A stretch of 64,000 bases of DNA from contig MNTL01000004.1 of assembly GCA_001916965.1 (NCBI GenBank), positions 1 through 64,000 on the forward strand. The letters run 5' to 3'. The notes below the pieces were generated by a model that saw only the letters and a program-made list of their open reading frames with translations, was not told where the DNA came from and did no database searches. Below are positions 53,534 through 63,761 of the stretch, in pieces (position 1 is the first letter of the stretch; each line of letters begins with the position of its first letter). The position numbers and the translations under genes are program-made. Origin of the DNA: Roseburia sp. CAG:10041_57. GTDB lineage: Bacteria; Bacillota; Clostridia; Lachnospirales; Lachnospiraceae.

Positions 53534-54365
53534 GACAGATAATTTCTTTGTGATACATAATTTTAATACTGTTCCGGATGAACTGATAGAGCTATGTCAG
53601 GATTATATTATATATGATTGTTCAACTGACAGTAATGTGAAGGAGCAACTTCATAATGGACAGTATAATGTAATAGATGTAGAGAACACAGGACATAATA
53701 TTACTACATATTTCTCCTATTTTGATGAGCATTATGATAATCTGCCGGAAGTGATCTGTCTGCTAAAGGGCAACATGATAGGACGGCATTGTTCAAGAGA
53801 ATTCTTTGAGCAGGTATATGATAATAAGACATTTACATTCCTGTATGATGAGAAACAGTACTGGGATCGTTTCTCAAAATATAATGAAAATAAAGAAAAA
53901 AATGAAATTGGGACCACATTTCTTGCAATGGAAAATGTCTATGTAGAGAAGAATAACTCATGGTATGTGGATTCTCCTAATCATCCAAAGCAGTATTTTA
54001 ATGATGTGGATGATCTGCTCAGATTTATTTATAAAGAACCCATGATACCACAATATTGCATGTTCTCACCGGGAGCCTGCTTTATTGTCCGTAGAGAGCA
54101 GATATTAAAACATAGTCGTGAGTTTTACCGTAACCTGAATAAGATTATGAATTATGCAATGGACCCATGTTTCCCATCAGAAGCACACCAGATTGAGAGG
54201 ATACTGCCTATTATCTTTACTTCTTTATGTGAGGTAAATGACTGGATGGATGATGAGGCTGCCTTTGATGCCAAATTACCGGAATGCAGTGCGTACATAC
54301 AGTATAAATGGGAGAACAGACCCAGAAGATTTAAGAAGCTGAGAAAAGCACTAGGCCTGATATAG
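53526..54365 (+). CDS. DUF3431-like glycosyltransferase-like protein
   Basis: 279 residues. The segment NTGHNITTYFSYFDEHYDNL then PEVICLLKGNMIGRHCSREF resembles the core of DUF3431, a family with a GT-like role in glycan loci. The C-terminal FSPGACFIVRREQILKHSRE is also family-like. No classical DxD was identified. The start overlaps the previous gene by 8 bases. Treat as a putative transferase. Confidence 0.58.
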   Translation: MNKTDNFFVIHNFNTVPDELIELCQDYIIYDCSTDSNVKEQLHNGQYNVIDVENTGHNITTYFSYFDEHYDNLPEVICLLKGNMIGRHCSREFFEQVYDNKTFTFLYDEKQYWDRFSKYNENKEKNEIGTTFLAMENVYVEKNNSWYVDSPNHPKQYFNDVDDLLRFIYKEPMIPQYCMFSPGACFIVRREQILKHSREFYRNLNKIMNYAMDPCFPSEAHQIERILPIIFTSLCEVNDWMDDEAAFDAKLPECSAYIQYKWENRPRRFKKLRKALGLI

Positions 54366-54386
54366 CCTGGGAGAGGTAAAAGATAC

Positions 54387-55205
54387 ATGAAATTAGTGAG
54401 CGTAGTGGTATTAGCATATAGATCTGCAGATACCATTATAGAAACTTTGGAAAGCATAAAAAAACAGACATATCCTCAAATAGAGCTTATTGTAACAGAT
54501 GATTGTTCACCGGATAACACTGTTGAAGTAGTAGAAAGCTGGATGAGAGATAACAAAGGATGTCTTTCAGATATGAAGTTAGTAACTACTAAAAAGAATA
54601 CTGGTCTACCATCTAATATCAACAGAGGACTACAGGCTGCAACGGGGATGTATTATAAGGGAATTGCAGGGGATGACTATCTGACTGAAGATGCCATAGA
54701 GAAATATGTTGATTTTTGTGAGGAGAATCCAGGCGTGTTTCCTATTGCCAGAGTACATTTGTTTACAGAACATGATAATAATCCATCCTTTCCTGAAATA
54801 CAGGCATATTGTAATAAATGTTATGATTTTGCTCAGAAAACATACAAAGAACAGTATCAGATGCTGCTTATGCAGAATCGAATCGTGGCACCATCAGCAA
54901 CTTTTTATACCATAGATTTTCTAAAACAGGTTAAGGGCTATGACGAAGAGTATAAATGGTTTGAGGATTATCCTATGAATCTGAAGGTTATGCATGCAGG
55001 ATATAAGTTTGGACTTATTGATGAAGAAATTGTCTGGTATCGCATGTCAGAGAAATCTGTTACTGCCTCCCAACAAATGCGTCTGAAGAAAACAGAAATG
55101 AAATTATTTTTCAGAAGAAAGTTATGGTATATGATACAGGCCGGGATGGGATGGGAAGGCATTAAACAATTTAAATACTGGCTTAAGATTGCAATGACAA
55201 AATAG
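54387..55205 (+). CDS. GT2 glycosyltransferase
   Basis: 272 residues, GT-A fold. LVSVVVLAYRSADTIIETLE, IVTDDCSPDNTVEV, the metal-binding KGIAGDDYLTEDA and FEDYPMNLKVMHAGYKFGL are clear. The short length without a long C-terminal extension is typical of WcaA-like enzymes. GAGAGG lies upstream of the ATG. Cytoplasmic, inverting; sugar unknown. Confidence 0.82.
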   Translation: MKLVSVVVLAYRSADTIIETLESIKKQTYPQIELIVTDDCSPDNTVEVVESWMRDNKGCLSDMKLVTTKKNTGLPSNINRGLQAATGMYYKGIAGDDYLTEDAIEKYVDFCEENPGVFPIARVHLFTEHDNNPSFPEIQAYCNKCYDFAQKTYKEQYQMLLMQNRIVAPSATFYTIDFLKQVKGYDEEYKWFEDYPMNLKVMHAGYKFGLIDEEIVWYRMSEKSVTASQQMRLKKTEMKLFFRRKLWYMIQAGMGWEGIKQFKYWLKIAMTK

Positions 55206-55224
55206 AAGGAGAAGGAAACTGACA

Positions 55225-56397
55225 ATGAATATTGTGATTATTCCTGCCTTTTTCCAAACAAAGAGCAGAAAAACGCTGGGAAGTTTCTTCCTGGAACAGG
55301 CAAGAGCATTACAGCAAAAAGGACACAAAGTTACTATTCTGTATTGCGATACTTATTCCATAAAATGTGTGAAGGACTGGTTTGCATACAATGAGGAAAA
55401 GTCTGAAATCATAGAAGGCATTCAAATTTACAGAAATAGATGTTTTTGTCCATTGAAACATGGAATAGAGGGACATCGTGAAGCCTTTGCCCAAGGTATT
55501 CAGAAGCTATATGATCAATATATGCAGGAGAACAGACCGGATATCATACATGCACACTGTTGTGTATGGGCAGGCTATGCTGCCATGAAGCTTTCTGAGC
55601 AGATTGGAATACCGTATGTGGTAACAGAACATGCTACTTTGTTTCAACTGCACAGGGATGAAATCAGTGAAAAAAATGATAAAGTCATTCGGAAAATTTT
55701 TCAAAAAGCAGCAAGAGTGATCTGTGTAAGTGGAGCCTTTGCCAAGCTGATAGAGTCCTATCGCCCAGATATTGATGTAGTTGGTAATGTAGTAAACTGT
55801 GATGCCTTTGTGCCACGGGTAGATTCTGAGAAACACCGAGGAATCAGATTTCTTACAGTGTGCTATATGGAGGAAGAAGCACAACTGTATAAAAAGGGTA
55901 TAGATATATTAATTCAGGCATGGACAGAAGTTGTTAAGAGATATACGGATGTAAAACTTGTAATTGGTGGTGGAGGAAGCGCCAAAACCAAAGTAGAGCA
56001 ATGGGTGGAAGAACAAGGCATTTCAAAATATGTAGAATTTACCGGTGCCTTGGACAGAAAGCAGGTAATACAGGAAATGCAGTCATGCGATTGTTTTGTA
56101 CTGCCAAGCCGTTACGAGACCTTTGGCGTGGTATATATAGAGGCCATGGCTTGTGGAAAACCTGTTATTGCAGTGGCTAATGGAGGTCCGGATGATTTTG
56201 TTAAACCATTTAATGGACTTTTAATAAAACCAGGGGCAGAAGAGCTGGTTCAGGCGTTTTATGAAATGATCGGGCACTTAACACGGGGAAACTATTACCA
56301 GGAAGAAAAGATTTCAAACTATATAAAAAGTAAATTCTCGTATGAAGCGATTGCAGAACAATTAGAAGCAATCTATAATTCAATAAAGAGTGCATAG
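55225..56397 (+). CDS. GT4 glycosyltransferase
   Basis: 390 residues, GT-B fold. The N-terminal FFQTKSRKTLGSFFLEQARA and IIHAHCCVWAGYAAMKLSEQ form the acceptor half; VIGGGGSAKTKVEQW and E-x7-E in SRYETFGVVYIEAMACGKP form the donor half. The layout resembles WcaL/AmsL-like enzymes. GGAG precedes the ATG. Its acceptor half differs from the other GT4 enzymes here, so it is not a recent duplicate. Confidence 0.82.
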   Translation: MNIVIIPAFFQTKSRKTLGSFFLEQARALQQKGHKVTILYCDTYSIKCVKDWFAYNEEKSEIIEGIQIYRNRCFCPLKHGIEGHREAFAQGIQKLYDQYMQENRPDIIHAHCCVWAGYAAMKLSEQIGIPYVVTEHATLFQLHRDEISEKNDKVIRKIFQKAARVICVSGAFAKLIESYRPDIDVVGNVVNCDAFVPRVDSEKHRGIRFLTVCYMEEEAQLYKKGIDILIQAWTEVVKRYTDVKLVIGGGGSAKTKVEQWVEEQGISKYVEFTGALDRKQVIQEMQSCDCFVLPSRYETFGVVYIEAMACGKPVIAVANGGPDDFVKPFNGLLIKPGAEELVQAFYEMIGHLTRGNYYQEEKISNYIKSKFSYEAIAEQLEAIYNSIKSA

Positions 56398-56416
56398 AAG
56401 TATAGGAGAGATGGCT

Positions 56417-57541
56417 GTGCGTGAAAAGATGAATAAAATAGGCAATCTGTGCTTTTGGATTGCACTTGTGATAGAGAGTGTTATAGTCATGATTGATAAA
56501 AGTGCATATATCAATCCCTGGGAAGGAAAACTATTCCGTCTGACTTTTGTATTATTTTGCATTAAGGTAATTACTACCCAATATTCTAAAAAAGAATGGA
56601 TCGCAATAGCGATAGCAGGTATTCTGGTATCCATATCGTATCTGGTAAATGACAAAGACGAAGTGGTTCGGGCTGCTGTTTTTGTGATTTCCTGTAAAAA
56701 TATTGACGTAAAGAAAATATTGAAGGTGGTACTTGGCATTACATTGGCAGGTTTGGTAATTCTGTTTGTTTTAGCAGCAAGTGGCACATTTGGTGCTATG
56801 ACAATGACAGCCAATTTTGGTCGGGGGCCATTTCCGGGCATTGTTGAAACAAGATACTGTTTTGGTATGGGACATCCTAATGCCTTTCAGTGCATGATGT
56901 ATATGATGACAGTTTTATGCTTATATATCTATGTTGATAAAATGAAATGGTATCATTTTGTCCTGTTACTTTTAATAAATGTAATGACTTATCATTATAC
57001 CGATTCAAATACAGCAATGTTGGTAATAGGAGCAACCATAATAGGAGCAGCTATTATGAAGTATGTTCCAATGCTAAAAAATCTGAAATGGATCTATTGG
57101 TTGAGCGCTGCATTTGTACTGACATTAGTTATTTTCTCTGCTGTAGGTTCTTACACAGGAAGAGAAACACAGTTTATGTACGATTTGGATCAGATATTAA
57201 ATGGAAGATTTCAGTATGCTCATGTGATTGAAAATGCAAGAGTAGAGAATTGGACCTTATTCTCAAATAGAGCAAACACAGAGTTTTTTGATCAAGGATT
57301 TATCCGTCTGTTTTACTGGTATGGAATTATTCCGGGAATCATGTACGTATTGGCAAATTTATATTTGATTTATCAGAGTTATCAAAAAAGAGATTACATG
57401 CTGCTCATTATTGTAGTAGGATTTTCACTGTTTTCAATGATGGAGGCCCATTTAGTTTCTGTTTATATTTTACGTAATTACTTATTTATTTTGCTTGGAA
57501 GTTATTGGTATCAACCATTTGAGAGAAAGGAAAAGGTATAG
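56417..57541 (+). CDS. Wzy-like polysaccharide polymerase
   Basis: About 374 residues, ten or so membrane segments, short outside loop. RYCFGMGHPNAFQCMMYMM in mid-protein and the loop LNGRFQYAHVIENAR followed by DQGFIRLFYWYGIIPGI are typical of Wzy proteins of Gram-positive capsule clusters. It would polymerise repeat units outside the membrane. GTG 56417 is preferred since AGGAG (56404-56408) is 8 bases before it; ATG 56411 is too close and ATG 56429 is possible. Confidence 0.72.
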   Translation: MREKMNKIGNLCFWIALVIESVIVMIDKSAYINPWEGKLFRLTFVLFCIKVITTQYSKKEWIAIAIAGILVSISYLVNDKDEVVRAAVFVISCKNIDVKKILKVVLGITLAGLVILFVLAASGTFGAMTMTANFGRGPFPGIVETRYCFGMGHPNAFQCMMYMMTVLCLYIYVDKMKWYHFVLLLLINVMTYHYTDSNTAMLVIGATIIGAAIMKYVPMLKNLKWIYWLSAAFVLTLVIFSAVGSYTGRETQFMYDLDQILNGRFQYAHVIENARVENWTLFSNRANTEFFDQGFIRLFYWYGIIPGIMYVLANLYLIYQSYQKRDYMLLIIVVGFSLFSMMEAHLVSVYILRNYLFILLGSYWYQPFERKEKV

Positions 57542-57542
57542 T

Positions 57543-58295
57543 ATGCAGGACGTTTTAGTCAGTGTGTTAACTCCGTGCTTTAATAGCGTAAAAACGATAG
57601 AAAAAACATTAGAGTGCATCGAACAACAGACATATCCTGATATAGAGTATATTATACTGGATGGTGGCTCTACAGATGGAACTTTGGATATAATAGAACA
57701 TCATAGAGCAAAATTGCCTAAACAGTTCACTTTGGTTTCAGAAAAGGATAATGGAATCTATGATGCCATGAATAAGGGAATCAGACAGGCTTCTGGTAAG
57801 TTGATCGGTATCGTAAACAGTGATGACTGGTATGAAAAGGATACCATAGAAAATGTAGTAAAGGCTTATCAGGGTAATCAGTATGAAGTAGTTTATGGTA
57901 TGCAGAAAACCTATTTAAATGGGAAAGAAAAGTCAACTTTTATCTATCACCATGATTTTTTACCGCAGCAGATGATCACTCATCCTACTTGTTTTGTGAC
58001 AAAGGATGTATATGAAAAATTTGGAGTATTTGATTTACAATATAAGTCAGCAGCAGATTATGATTTTATGTTACGATTATATCAGACAAAACAGGTTACT
58101 TTTACACCAGTGATGAAGATTCTTTCCAATTTTCAGTTGGGAGGTATGTCAAGCAGTCAGGTCGGTGTACAGGAAAATTTAAAGGTCAGATATAAATATG
58201 GATATTTGTCTAAAAAGCAGCTAGTCTTTCAGACAATAAAAAGCAAGATATATCAATGGCTACATGAAAAAGGTAAAAATCAGGAAGGAAGTTAG
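57543..58295 (+). CDS. GT2 glycosyltransferase
   Basis: 250 residues, GT-A fold. VSVLTPCFNSVKTIEKTLEC, ILDGGSTDGTLDIIE, GIYDAMNKGIRQASG and the metal-binding IVNSDDWYEKDTIE are the WcaE/WbbD-like pattern that usually transfers a GlcNAc- or Glc-type sugar with inversion. ATG 57543 has AAAAGG (57530-57535) 7 bases upstream; the longer frame overlaps the Wzy gene end. Confidence 0.83.
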   Translation: MQDVLVSVLTPCFNSVKTIEKTLECIEQQTYPDIEYIILDGGSTDGTLDIIEHHRAKLPKQFTLVSEKDNGIYDAMNKGIRQASGKLIGIVNSDDWYEKDTIENVVKAYQGNQYEVVYGMQKTYLNGKEKSTFIYHHDFLPQQMITHPTCFVTKDVYEKFGVFDLQYKSAADYDFMLRLYQTKQVTFTPVMKILSNFQLGGMSSSQVGVQENLKVRYKYGYLSKKQLVFQTIKSKIYQWLHEKGKNQEGS

Positions 58296-58297
58296 GG

Positions 58298-59866
58298 ATG
58301 GAACGCTTGAACCAGCTGATAAAGAAACAGTATGCAAAGGTACCTAAAGAGTGCAAAATAGCAGTAGTTTCGGTTATAGTATTTGGATTATTAGCGCATA
58401 ATTACATGTTTACAAATAAATTACCCAATTATGATGATATGGGCATTACAGGATTTGGGGCAACATTTAGACTGGGCAGATGGTTTTTATGGGTATTAGG
58501 AGCTGCTGTATATCATTTAGACTTTTCATACAGTCTGCCATGGATAAATGGAATAGTAAGCCTTGTTTTTATTGCAGTTTCTGCTGCATTATTGGTTTAT
58601 ATATTTAATTTGAAAAATAAGTTGTCAATTATATTGATTTCGGGGATGCTGGTCGTATTTCCAAGCTGGACAGCTACCTTCTTTTTTATGTTTACAGCAC
58701 TGTATTATTCTTTGGCTGTTTTTTTAGGAGTATTAGGTGTTTTCTTTACGGTGACTTATCGAAAGGGATATATTTTAGCCGTTCTTTGCACAGTTTTATC
58801 ACTTGGAATATATCAGGCATATTTTCCGTTTATAGCATCTTTATACGTGATGGTTTTGATTCAAAATCTGGTTCAGAATGAAACAATTCGTGTCAGAGAA
58901 AAAATAAAGAATTCTTTTAAATATCTGTTTCTTTTGGTTGGTTCCATAATTCTTTATGGTATTATTACAGAGCTGACACTTTTAATTACAGGACAGCAGT
59001 TGGCGTCTTACCGAGGACTGGATAATGTTGGTACAATTTCAATAGAAAAGATTGGTCTGATAATAAAAGAAATTTTTACATGTTTTGCTTCGTTGTGTCT
59101 GGGCAATGATTACGAGTTAAGTTATAATGTGCTGTTAAAGGCTGGATATACAATAGCATTTTTGTTTTGGCTAATTGAAAGTATTATATGTGTGTGTATA
59201 TTGTTGAACCAAAAACGAAAAATTGAGAGTATTTGGTTTGTCATATTATCCTTAGCATTATTTATCAGCATAAATGGAATCTGTATTATGTGCCCGGAGC
59301 CGGATGCAGTGTATAGTTTGATGCGTTATGCATATGTGCTGATACCTGTATATCCGTTAATACTGGCTGATATATGTATAGAAAATTTTTCAGGTAAGAT
59401 GAATGTAATTTTATGTGAAAATATCCTTACCTGTGTTATTTTTATAATGAGTTTGACGTATTGTCATTTTGCAAACGCACAGTATCTCAGTATGGATTTG
59501 GGCTTGAAACAGACGATAGGATTTTATACTCCTATCATTACGCAAATAAAAAGTTTGGATGGCTATACAGATGAAACAGAAGTAATATTTATCGGCGTTA
59601 ATGAAACAGAGATAGATGATAAGACAATGTATCATAATGACGTTATGAGAAAATTTGATATCAGTGGAAGGGATAGTATCCTATCACAGACGGGTTCGCT
59701 AAATTATTTATTATCGATATACTGTGGTTTTAATCCTTCAAAACTTGAGTATTATATGGGAGAAGGCACAAGGGGAATAGATGAAATTGAGGACATGCCT
59801 GTTTATCCTGAAAATGGTTCAATTCAAATGATAAATGGAAAAGCAATAGTAAAACTTGCAGAGTGA
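58298..59866 (+). CDS. GtrII-like glucosyltransferase membrane protein
   Basis: 522 residues with about ten to eleven membrane segments and an outside C-terminal domain (about 405-522). PNYDDMGITGFGATFRLGRWFL, FMFTALYYSLAVFLG and LGIYQAYFPFIA are the features of the GtrII family, which adds glucose side groups from undecaprenyl-phosphate glucose to O-antigens in phages and bacteria. The Asp pair in the first loop would be catalytic. A partner GtrB-like gene is not adjacent; the fusion at 10792 is the only candidate in the window. Confidence 0.72.
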   Translation: MERLNQLIKKQYAKVPKECKIAVVSVIVFGLLAHNYMFTNKLPNYDDMGITGFGATFRLGRWFLWVLGAAVYHLDFSYSLPWINGIVSLVFIAVSAALLVYIFNLKNKLSIILISGMLVVFPSWTATFFFMFTALYYSLAVFLGVLGVFFTVTYRKGYILAVLCTVLSLGIYQAYFPFIASLYVMVLIQNLVQNETIRVREKIKNSFKYLFLLVGSIILYGIITELTLLITGQQLASYRGLDNVGTISIEKIGLIIKEIFTCFASLCLGNDYELSYNVLLKAGYTIAFLFWLIESIICVCILLNQKRKIESIWFVILSLALFISINGICIMCPEPDAVYSLMRYAYVLIPVYPLILADICIENFSGKMNVILCENILTCVIFIMSLTYCHFANAQYLSMDLGLKQTIGFYTPIITQIKSLDGYTDETEVIFIGVNETEIDDKTMYHNDVMRKFDISGRDSILSQTGSLNYLLSIYCGFNPSKLEYYMGEGTRGIDEIEDMPVYPENGSIQMINGKAIVKLAE

Positions 59867-59886
59867 AAGGAAAATATGCGACGATT

Positions 59887-61137
59887 ATGAAAAAAATAAT
59901 TAAAAAAATTCAAAGTGATAATGATGCGAAATTTCTGATACTTATTTTTATGATCATGGTCATGCAGGCAATACGATATTACCCATTTAAGTTTGGTGGA
60001 TGGAATCAAATCATGCTTTCATTTACGTATAGATACGGATTTATTCAAAGAGCATTTATAGGAACTATTTTGGATATTGAGTCTACACTATTTCACATTC
60101 CTTTGAAGTATATGAGATATATTTATGGCATATTTACAGTTGTTGTGTGGTCTTTTATTTGTCTGCTTATATCTAAAAAAGCGATAACAACTATAAATGA
60201 TAAGCAAATAAATAATTTTTTAAAGGGATTGACATTGGCTTTTTTTATCGGACCAGGATGGGTTTCATACTATAGTAACTTTGGAATTACAGATGTTTGG
60301 TTGGCATTAATATCTTTTTTATTAGTGTATCTAGTTATAAAAGAGAAATACGTTTATGGGATCATTATATTGGTGATTATTGCAGAACTTATACATCCAG
60401 GTTATGTTTTTCTTTTTTTTAATTTTCCAATGATTATTATTGTATATAAAGCTATGCTTGTAAAAGACAAATTTGATGCAAAGTATATTTGGCTATTTGG
60501 AATTAACGCATTAGTTGCTTCTGCGTTGTTTTTCATTTTGTTTTTGTTTGCGCATGCAAAGGATGGAATTAATATAGAGTATGTCATGGGACGAACAGCA
60601 GAATTTGTTGGGAAAACAGTAGAAGAAATAGAAAATCATAGACCAACAATTAATGATTTTTTATTTAGATCAGGTGGAGATGGTGGAATTAGGTGTTTAA
60701 TTCAATCATGGGGATTTCTGATTGTAGGAATGATAATTGCATTTTTACCATTTTTCTATGAAATATATAGATATTGGTTAAATGTATATTGCGTTGCAAA
60801 AGAAAATAAGATGAGATTTTCATGGTATTTTTTTGTAATACCATTTGGAACAGTTACTTTAGTACCAGTGTATATTATGCAAAATGACTATGGTAGATGG
60901 ACACATGCTGGTCTTATCTATGAAGTTGGAATTATAGTCGTTATGATATTTATGAAAGATAAAAATGTGCTGGAAGGCACAAAAAGGTACATGGCTTATG
61001 TCAAATTACATAAATGGTATTATGTTACATTGATTGCATATGCTGGAATATGTGGCGCCTTTGATCAAAATTTAATTAACTCACTTGTTTCAACAATTGA
61101 GCAGACAATATGGAAAGTAATTTATGTTTTTGCATAA
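59887..61137 (+). CDS. Polytopic membrane protein of unknown family
   Basis: About 416 residues with ten or so membrane segments. The first loop has RYYPFKFGGWNQIMLSFTYRYGFIQR in effect (positively charged, with aromatic residues) rather than an acidic GT-C motif. FFIGPGWVSYYSNFGITDVW follows. No named family is recognised. The start is uncertain: ATG 59887 follows a four-codon mini-ORF (59876-59890) and is 15 bases from GAAAGGAA; GTG 59863 overlaps the previous stop. It lies at the edge of the A+T-rich, damaged end of the cluster. Confidence 0.5.
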   Translation: MKKIIKKIQSDNDAKFLILIFMIMVMQAIRYYPFKFGGWNQIMLSFTYRYGFIQRAFIGTILDIESTLFHIPLKYMRYIYGIFTVVVWSFICLLISKKAITTINDKQINNFLKGLTLAFFIGPGWVSYYSNFGITDVWLALISFLLVYLVIKEKYVYGIIILVIIAELIHPGYVFLFFNFPMIIIVYKAMLVKDKFDAKYIWLFGINALVASALFFILFLFAHAKDGINIEYVMGRTAEFVGKTVEEIENHRPTINDFLFRSGGDGGIRCLIQSWGFLIVGMIIAFLPFFYEIYRYWLNVYCVAKENKMRFSWYFFVIPFGTVTLVPVYIMQNDYGRWTHAGLIYEVGIIVVMIFMKDKNVLEGTKRYMAYVKLHKWYYVTLIAYAGICGAFDQNLINSLVSTIEQTIWKVIYVFA

Positions 61138-62624
61138 AAAAGGACTTTTATTTGGGGTTACATTTTTATTTACTTTATCAGTTTTTCCTTTTTATATATT
61201 GGTTCTGTTTCCTTAGCGGTATATGTCATTTATCGAATGATTAATGAAAAAGAGAAATGGCAAGATGCAATTAGATATATTAGGAATATGATTTTTGAGT
61301 ATTTGCTTGGTCTTGGAACAGCTGCATTTATATTTATACTTGCTGTTTGGGGCTTTTTGGAAAGAAATCGCACAGGGATAAAAACAGATTATCACTTGTT
61401 CTATTCATTTCAAGAAATTTGTACAATGCTTAAAAATATATTTTTGCCTTCTTATAGTACGGAGCAGGAATTGGCTGTGTGTACAATAGGGATTATTATT
61501 GTAATAAGTATTATTTTATCTAAAAATAATGGAAAAGAAAAAGTTGCATTATTTTTATTGTTTTTGTTAACTAGTATTCCGTTTATAAGTTGCGTGATGT
61601 CTGGATTTGGAGAATGCTACGGCAGATGGGAATTGGTAATAAATATGTACTTTGCTTTTTTGGCAATTATGTATTGGGATGAATTATATAATTTATCAAT
61701 TGTTCAGAAAACTGGAATAATAATTGTGTTTATTGGATTATGTTTTATTGCAAAAGCAGAAGGTATTATTGAACATCAGATGTATAGCATTACTTTAAAA
61801 TTTTATGTAATTTTATTAATGATGCTTGTAGTTGTATTATCGTTGGCAAAAAGGATAAAAAGTCAAAAAAGTAATACAGATAGCAATGTTTGGTATGTTT
61901 GTCATTTCTTGTTTTACTATTTGCTATAATTGGAGAGGAGTTGCAAGAGATAGAGATATTTCGGTATTGCAGGAGAGGGAAGTTGTAGAGGAACTTTTAT
62001 GCGATGTAGATGAAAGTACATTTTGCAGGATTGATAATGAAAGAGGATTTGCTGAACCGAGAACTGGAATGAATATTTCATTGTCGCAGGATTATCTAGG
62101 TGTAATGGAATATGTAAGTATTGAAAATAATAGTTATATATGGGCGTTTGATAAGTGGGGCATTTCATATAAAGACCATAATATACTGGGATTAGATCAG
62201 AGAGCTATTTTAGAGACGTTATGTAATGTAAAATATTTTGTTGTTCGCTCAAAGTATGATTTTTATCACCATATGGGTTTGAATATGTAAAGTCTACAGA
62301 AGATGGAGAATGGGATTTATATCAAAATAGTAATTCACTTCCAATATTATATGGATATAGTAGTGTAGTAGACAGTGATTTATTTGCACAAATGAATGGA
62401 TTAAAAAAACAAAATTATATGCTCAATGCAGCTTCAGTAGAAAAGTATGATGGAAATGTCAAAAGATAGAATTGACGGATGATCATATTGGGCAGACGGA
62501 ATATAAGATAACGGATATAAAGGCTGGAAAGGTTGAAAAAGGTATTGTACGTTTGAATGCAGGAAGGATAATACTGAAAAAAGAAGATATTAAGTGCACG
62601 GTTGAAATAAAAGGAGGGAATTAA
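61124..62624 (+). pseudogene. YfhO-like membrane protein, broken by several frameshifts
   Basis: Reading begins at ATG 61124 (GGAAAG five bases before), overlapping the previous gene end, and continues only by frame changes. The pieces are 61124 to about 61190, about 61195 to 61860, about 61870 to 62260, about 62265 to 62460 and about 62465 to 62624. Together they give membrane segments, then an outside domain with LGLDQRAILETLCNVKYFVV and YVKSTEDGEWDLYQNSNSLP, typical of YfhO-type proteins. Each junction lies in an A- or T-run and is mended by adding a base: T-run 61189-61193, A-runs 61857-61861 and 61865-61870, T-run 62260-62264 and A-run 62461-62464. Either real decay or base-calling error; see findings. 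Confidence 0.72.
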
Positions 62625-62654
62625 GATATTTATTAAGAATATCTGATAAGAAAT

Positions 62655-63704
62655 ATGGATAAAAGAATTTCTGGACTGGATTTGTTAAAGATTATTGCAA
62701 CTGTAATGATAATTTTTCACCATTATCAACAAATTACAGGTGCTTGGTGGGGAGCATCAAGTTTTTACGGAGGGTTATTTTATTATGGAGAATTAGTTGA
62801 ATTATTTTTTATTATTTCTGGATTTATTATGTATAGATATATTGAAAAAATAAAATTCGGATTGAGCTTTAAAAAATATTGTATTCATAGATTCTTTCGT
62901 TTTATACCTTTAATGGCTATATGCGTTATTGTTACTACAGTATTTGCACATTTATATATTATTTTATATGGAGAGGTATTCTTCAATGTTGATTCATTTT
63001 CTCTTTGGACAATATTAATTTCTTCGCTTGGAATATAAGAAGGTTGGTTCGCAACCAATGTTGGAATTAACAATCCTGCATGGTATATAAGCGTTCTGTT
63101 ATTATGTTATGTAATTTTGTATTTACTGACTTTTATAGCAGAAAGGCTTCATATTTCATGTAATTACTTATTTGGCGGAATGATTTTTATTGGATTAGGA
63201 ATTCAGTATTATGGAATTAATTATCCCCTTTTTAATTATTTAAGTAGTAGAGGCTATGTTACATTTTTCCTTGGATTGCTTTTAGCATATGTGGTAGACA
63301 AAAGAGCAGAATTAATTAATTTTCAGATATGTCTGACTATTATAATTATAATTCCTTTTTTAATATATAAACAATATTGGTTGGTACTAAAAGATGTTAA
63401 ATATATAATGATATTTATATTTTACCCAGCACTGATATTTGTCTTTTCGTCACAGTTTGTATCAAAGATTATGCATTGGAGTTGGATAAATAATCTTGCT
63501 AATATATCATTTAATGCATTTATGTGGCATTATCCTTTGTTGGAAATAATGTATGTAGTTTTAAAGCTATTCGATTTTAAATTTGATTTATGTACTATAA
63601 ATGCGATGATTATTTTTTCAGTAGTATGTTTTGGAGTTGGAACTTTATCGTACATTCTTATAGAAAAGCCTTTAAATAGAGTAATAAATTTAAAGATAAA
63701 TTAG
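62655..63704 (+). pseudogene. Acyltransferase-3 family gene with one in-frame stop
   Basis: One frame runs from ATG 62655 to the stop at 63702-63704 and would give about 349 residues, the normal family length. It is interrupted only by TAA at 63036-63038. Before it: RISGLDLLKIIATVMIIFHHY (here cut: LDLLKIIATVMIIFHHY) and FFIISGFIMYRY; after it: NNPAWYISVLLLCYV and, near the end, FNAFMWHYPLLE. In other family members this site is usually a Gln-like position (LGI-stop-EGWF), so CAA to TAA is the simplest change. Unless read through, the protein is truncated at 127 residues. Confidence 0.75.
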
Positions 63705-63761
63705 AAATATTTTATTACTTTCATAAATAAGCATATCGTGATGTTAGAAAGTGTAAGGATT

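Noticed and set aside
61886..62290. Stand-alone 134-residue gene
   Set aside because: It is the middle of the YfhO-like gene in a shifted frame; the flanking frames continue the same protein.
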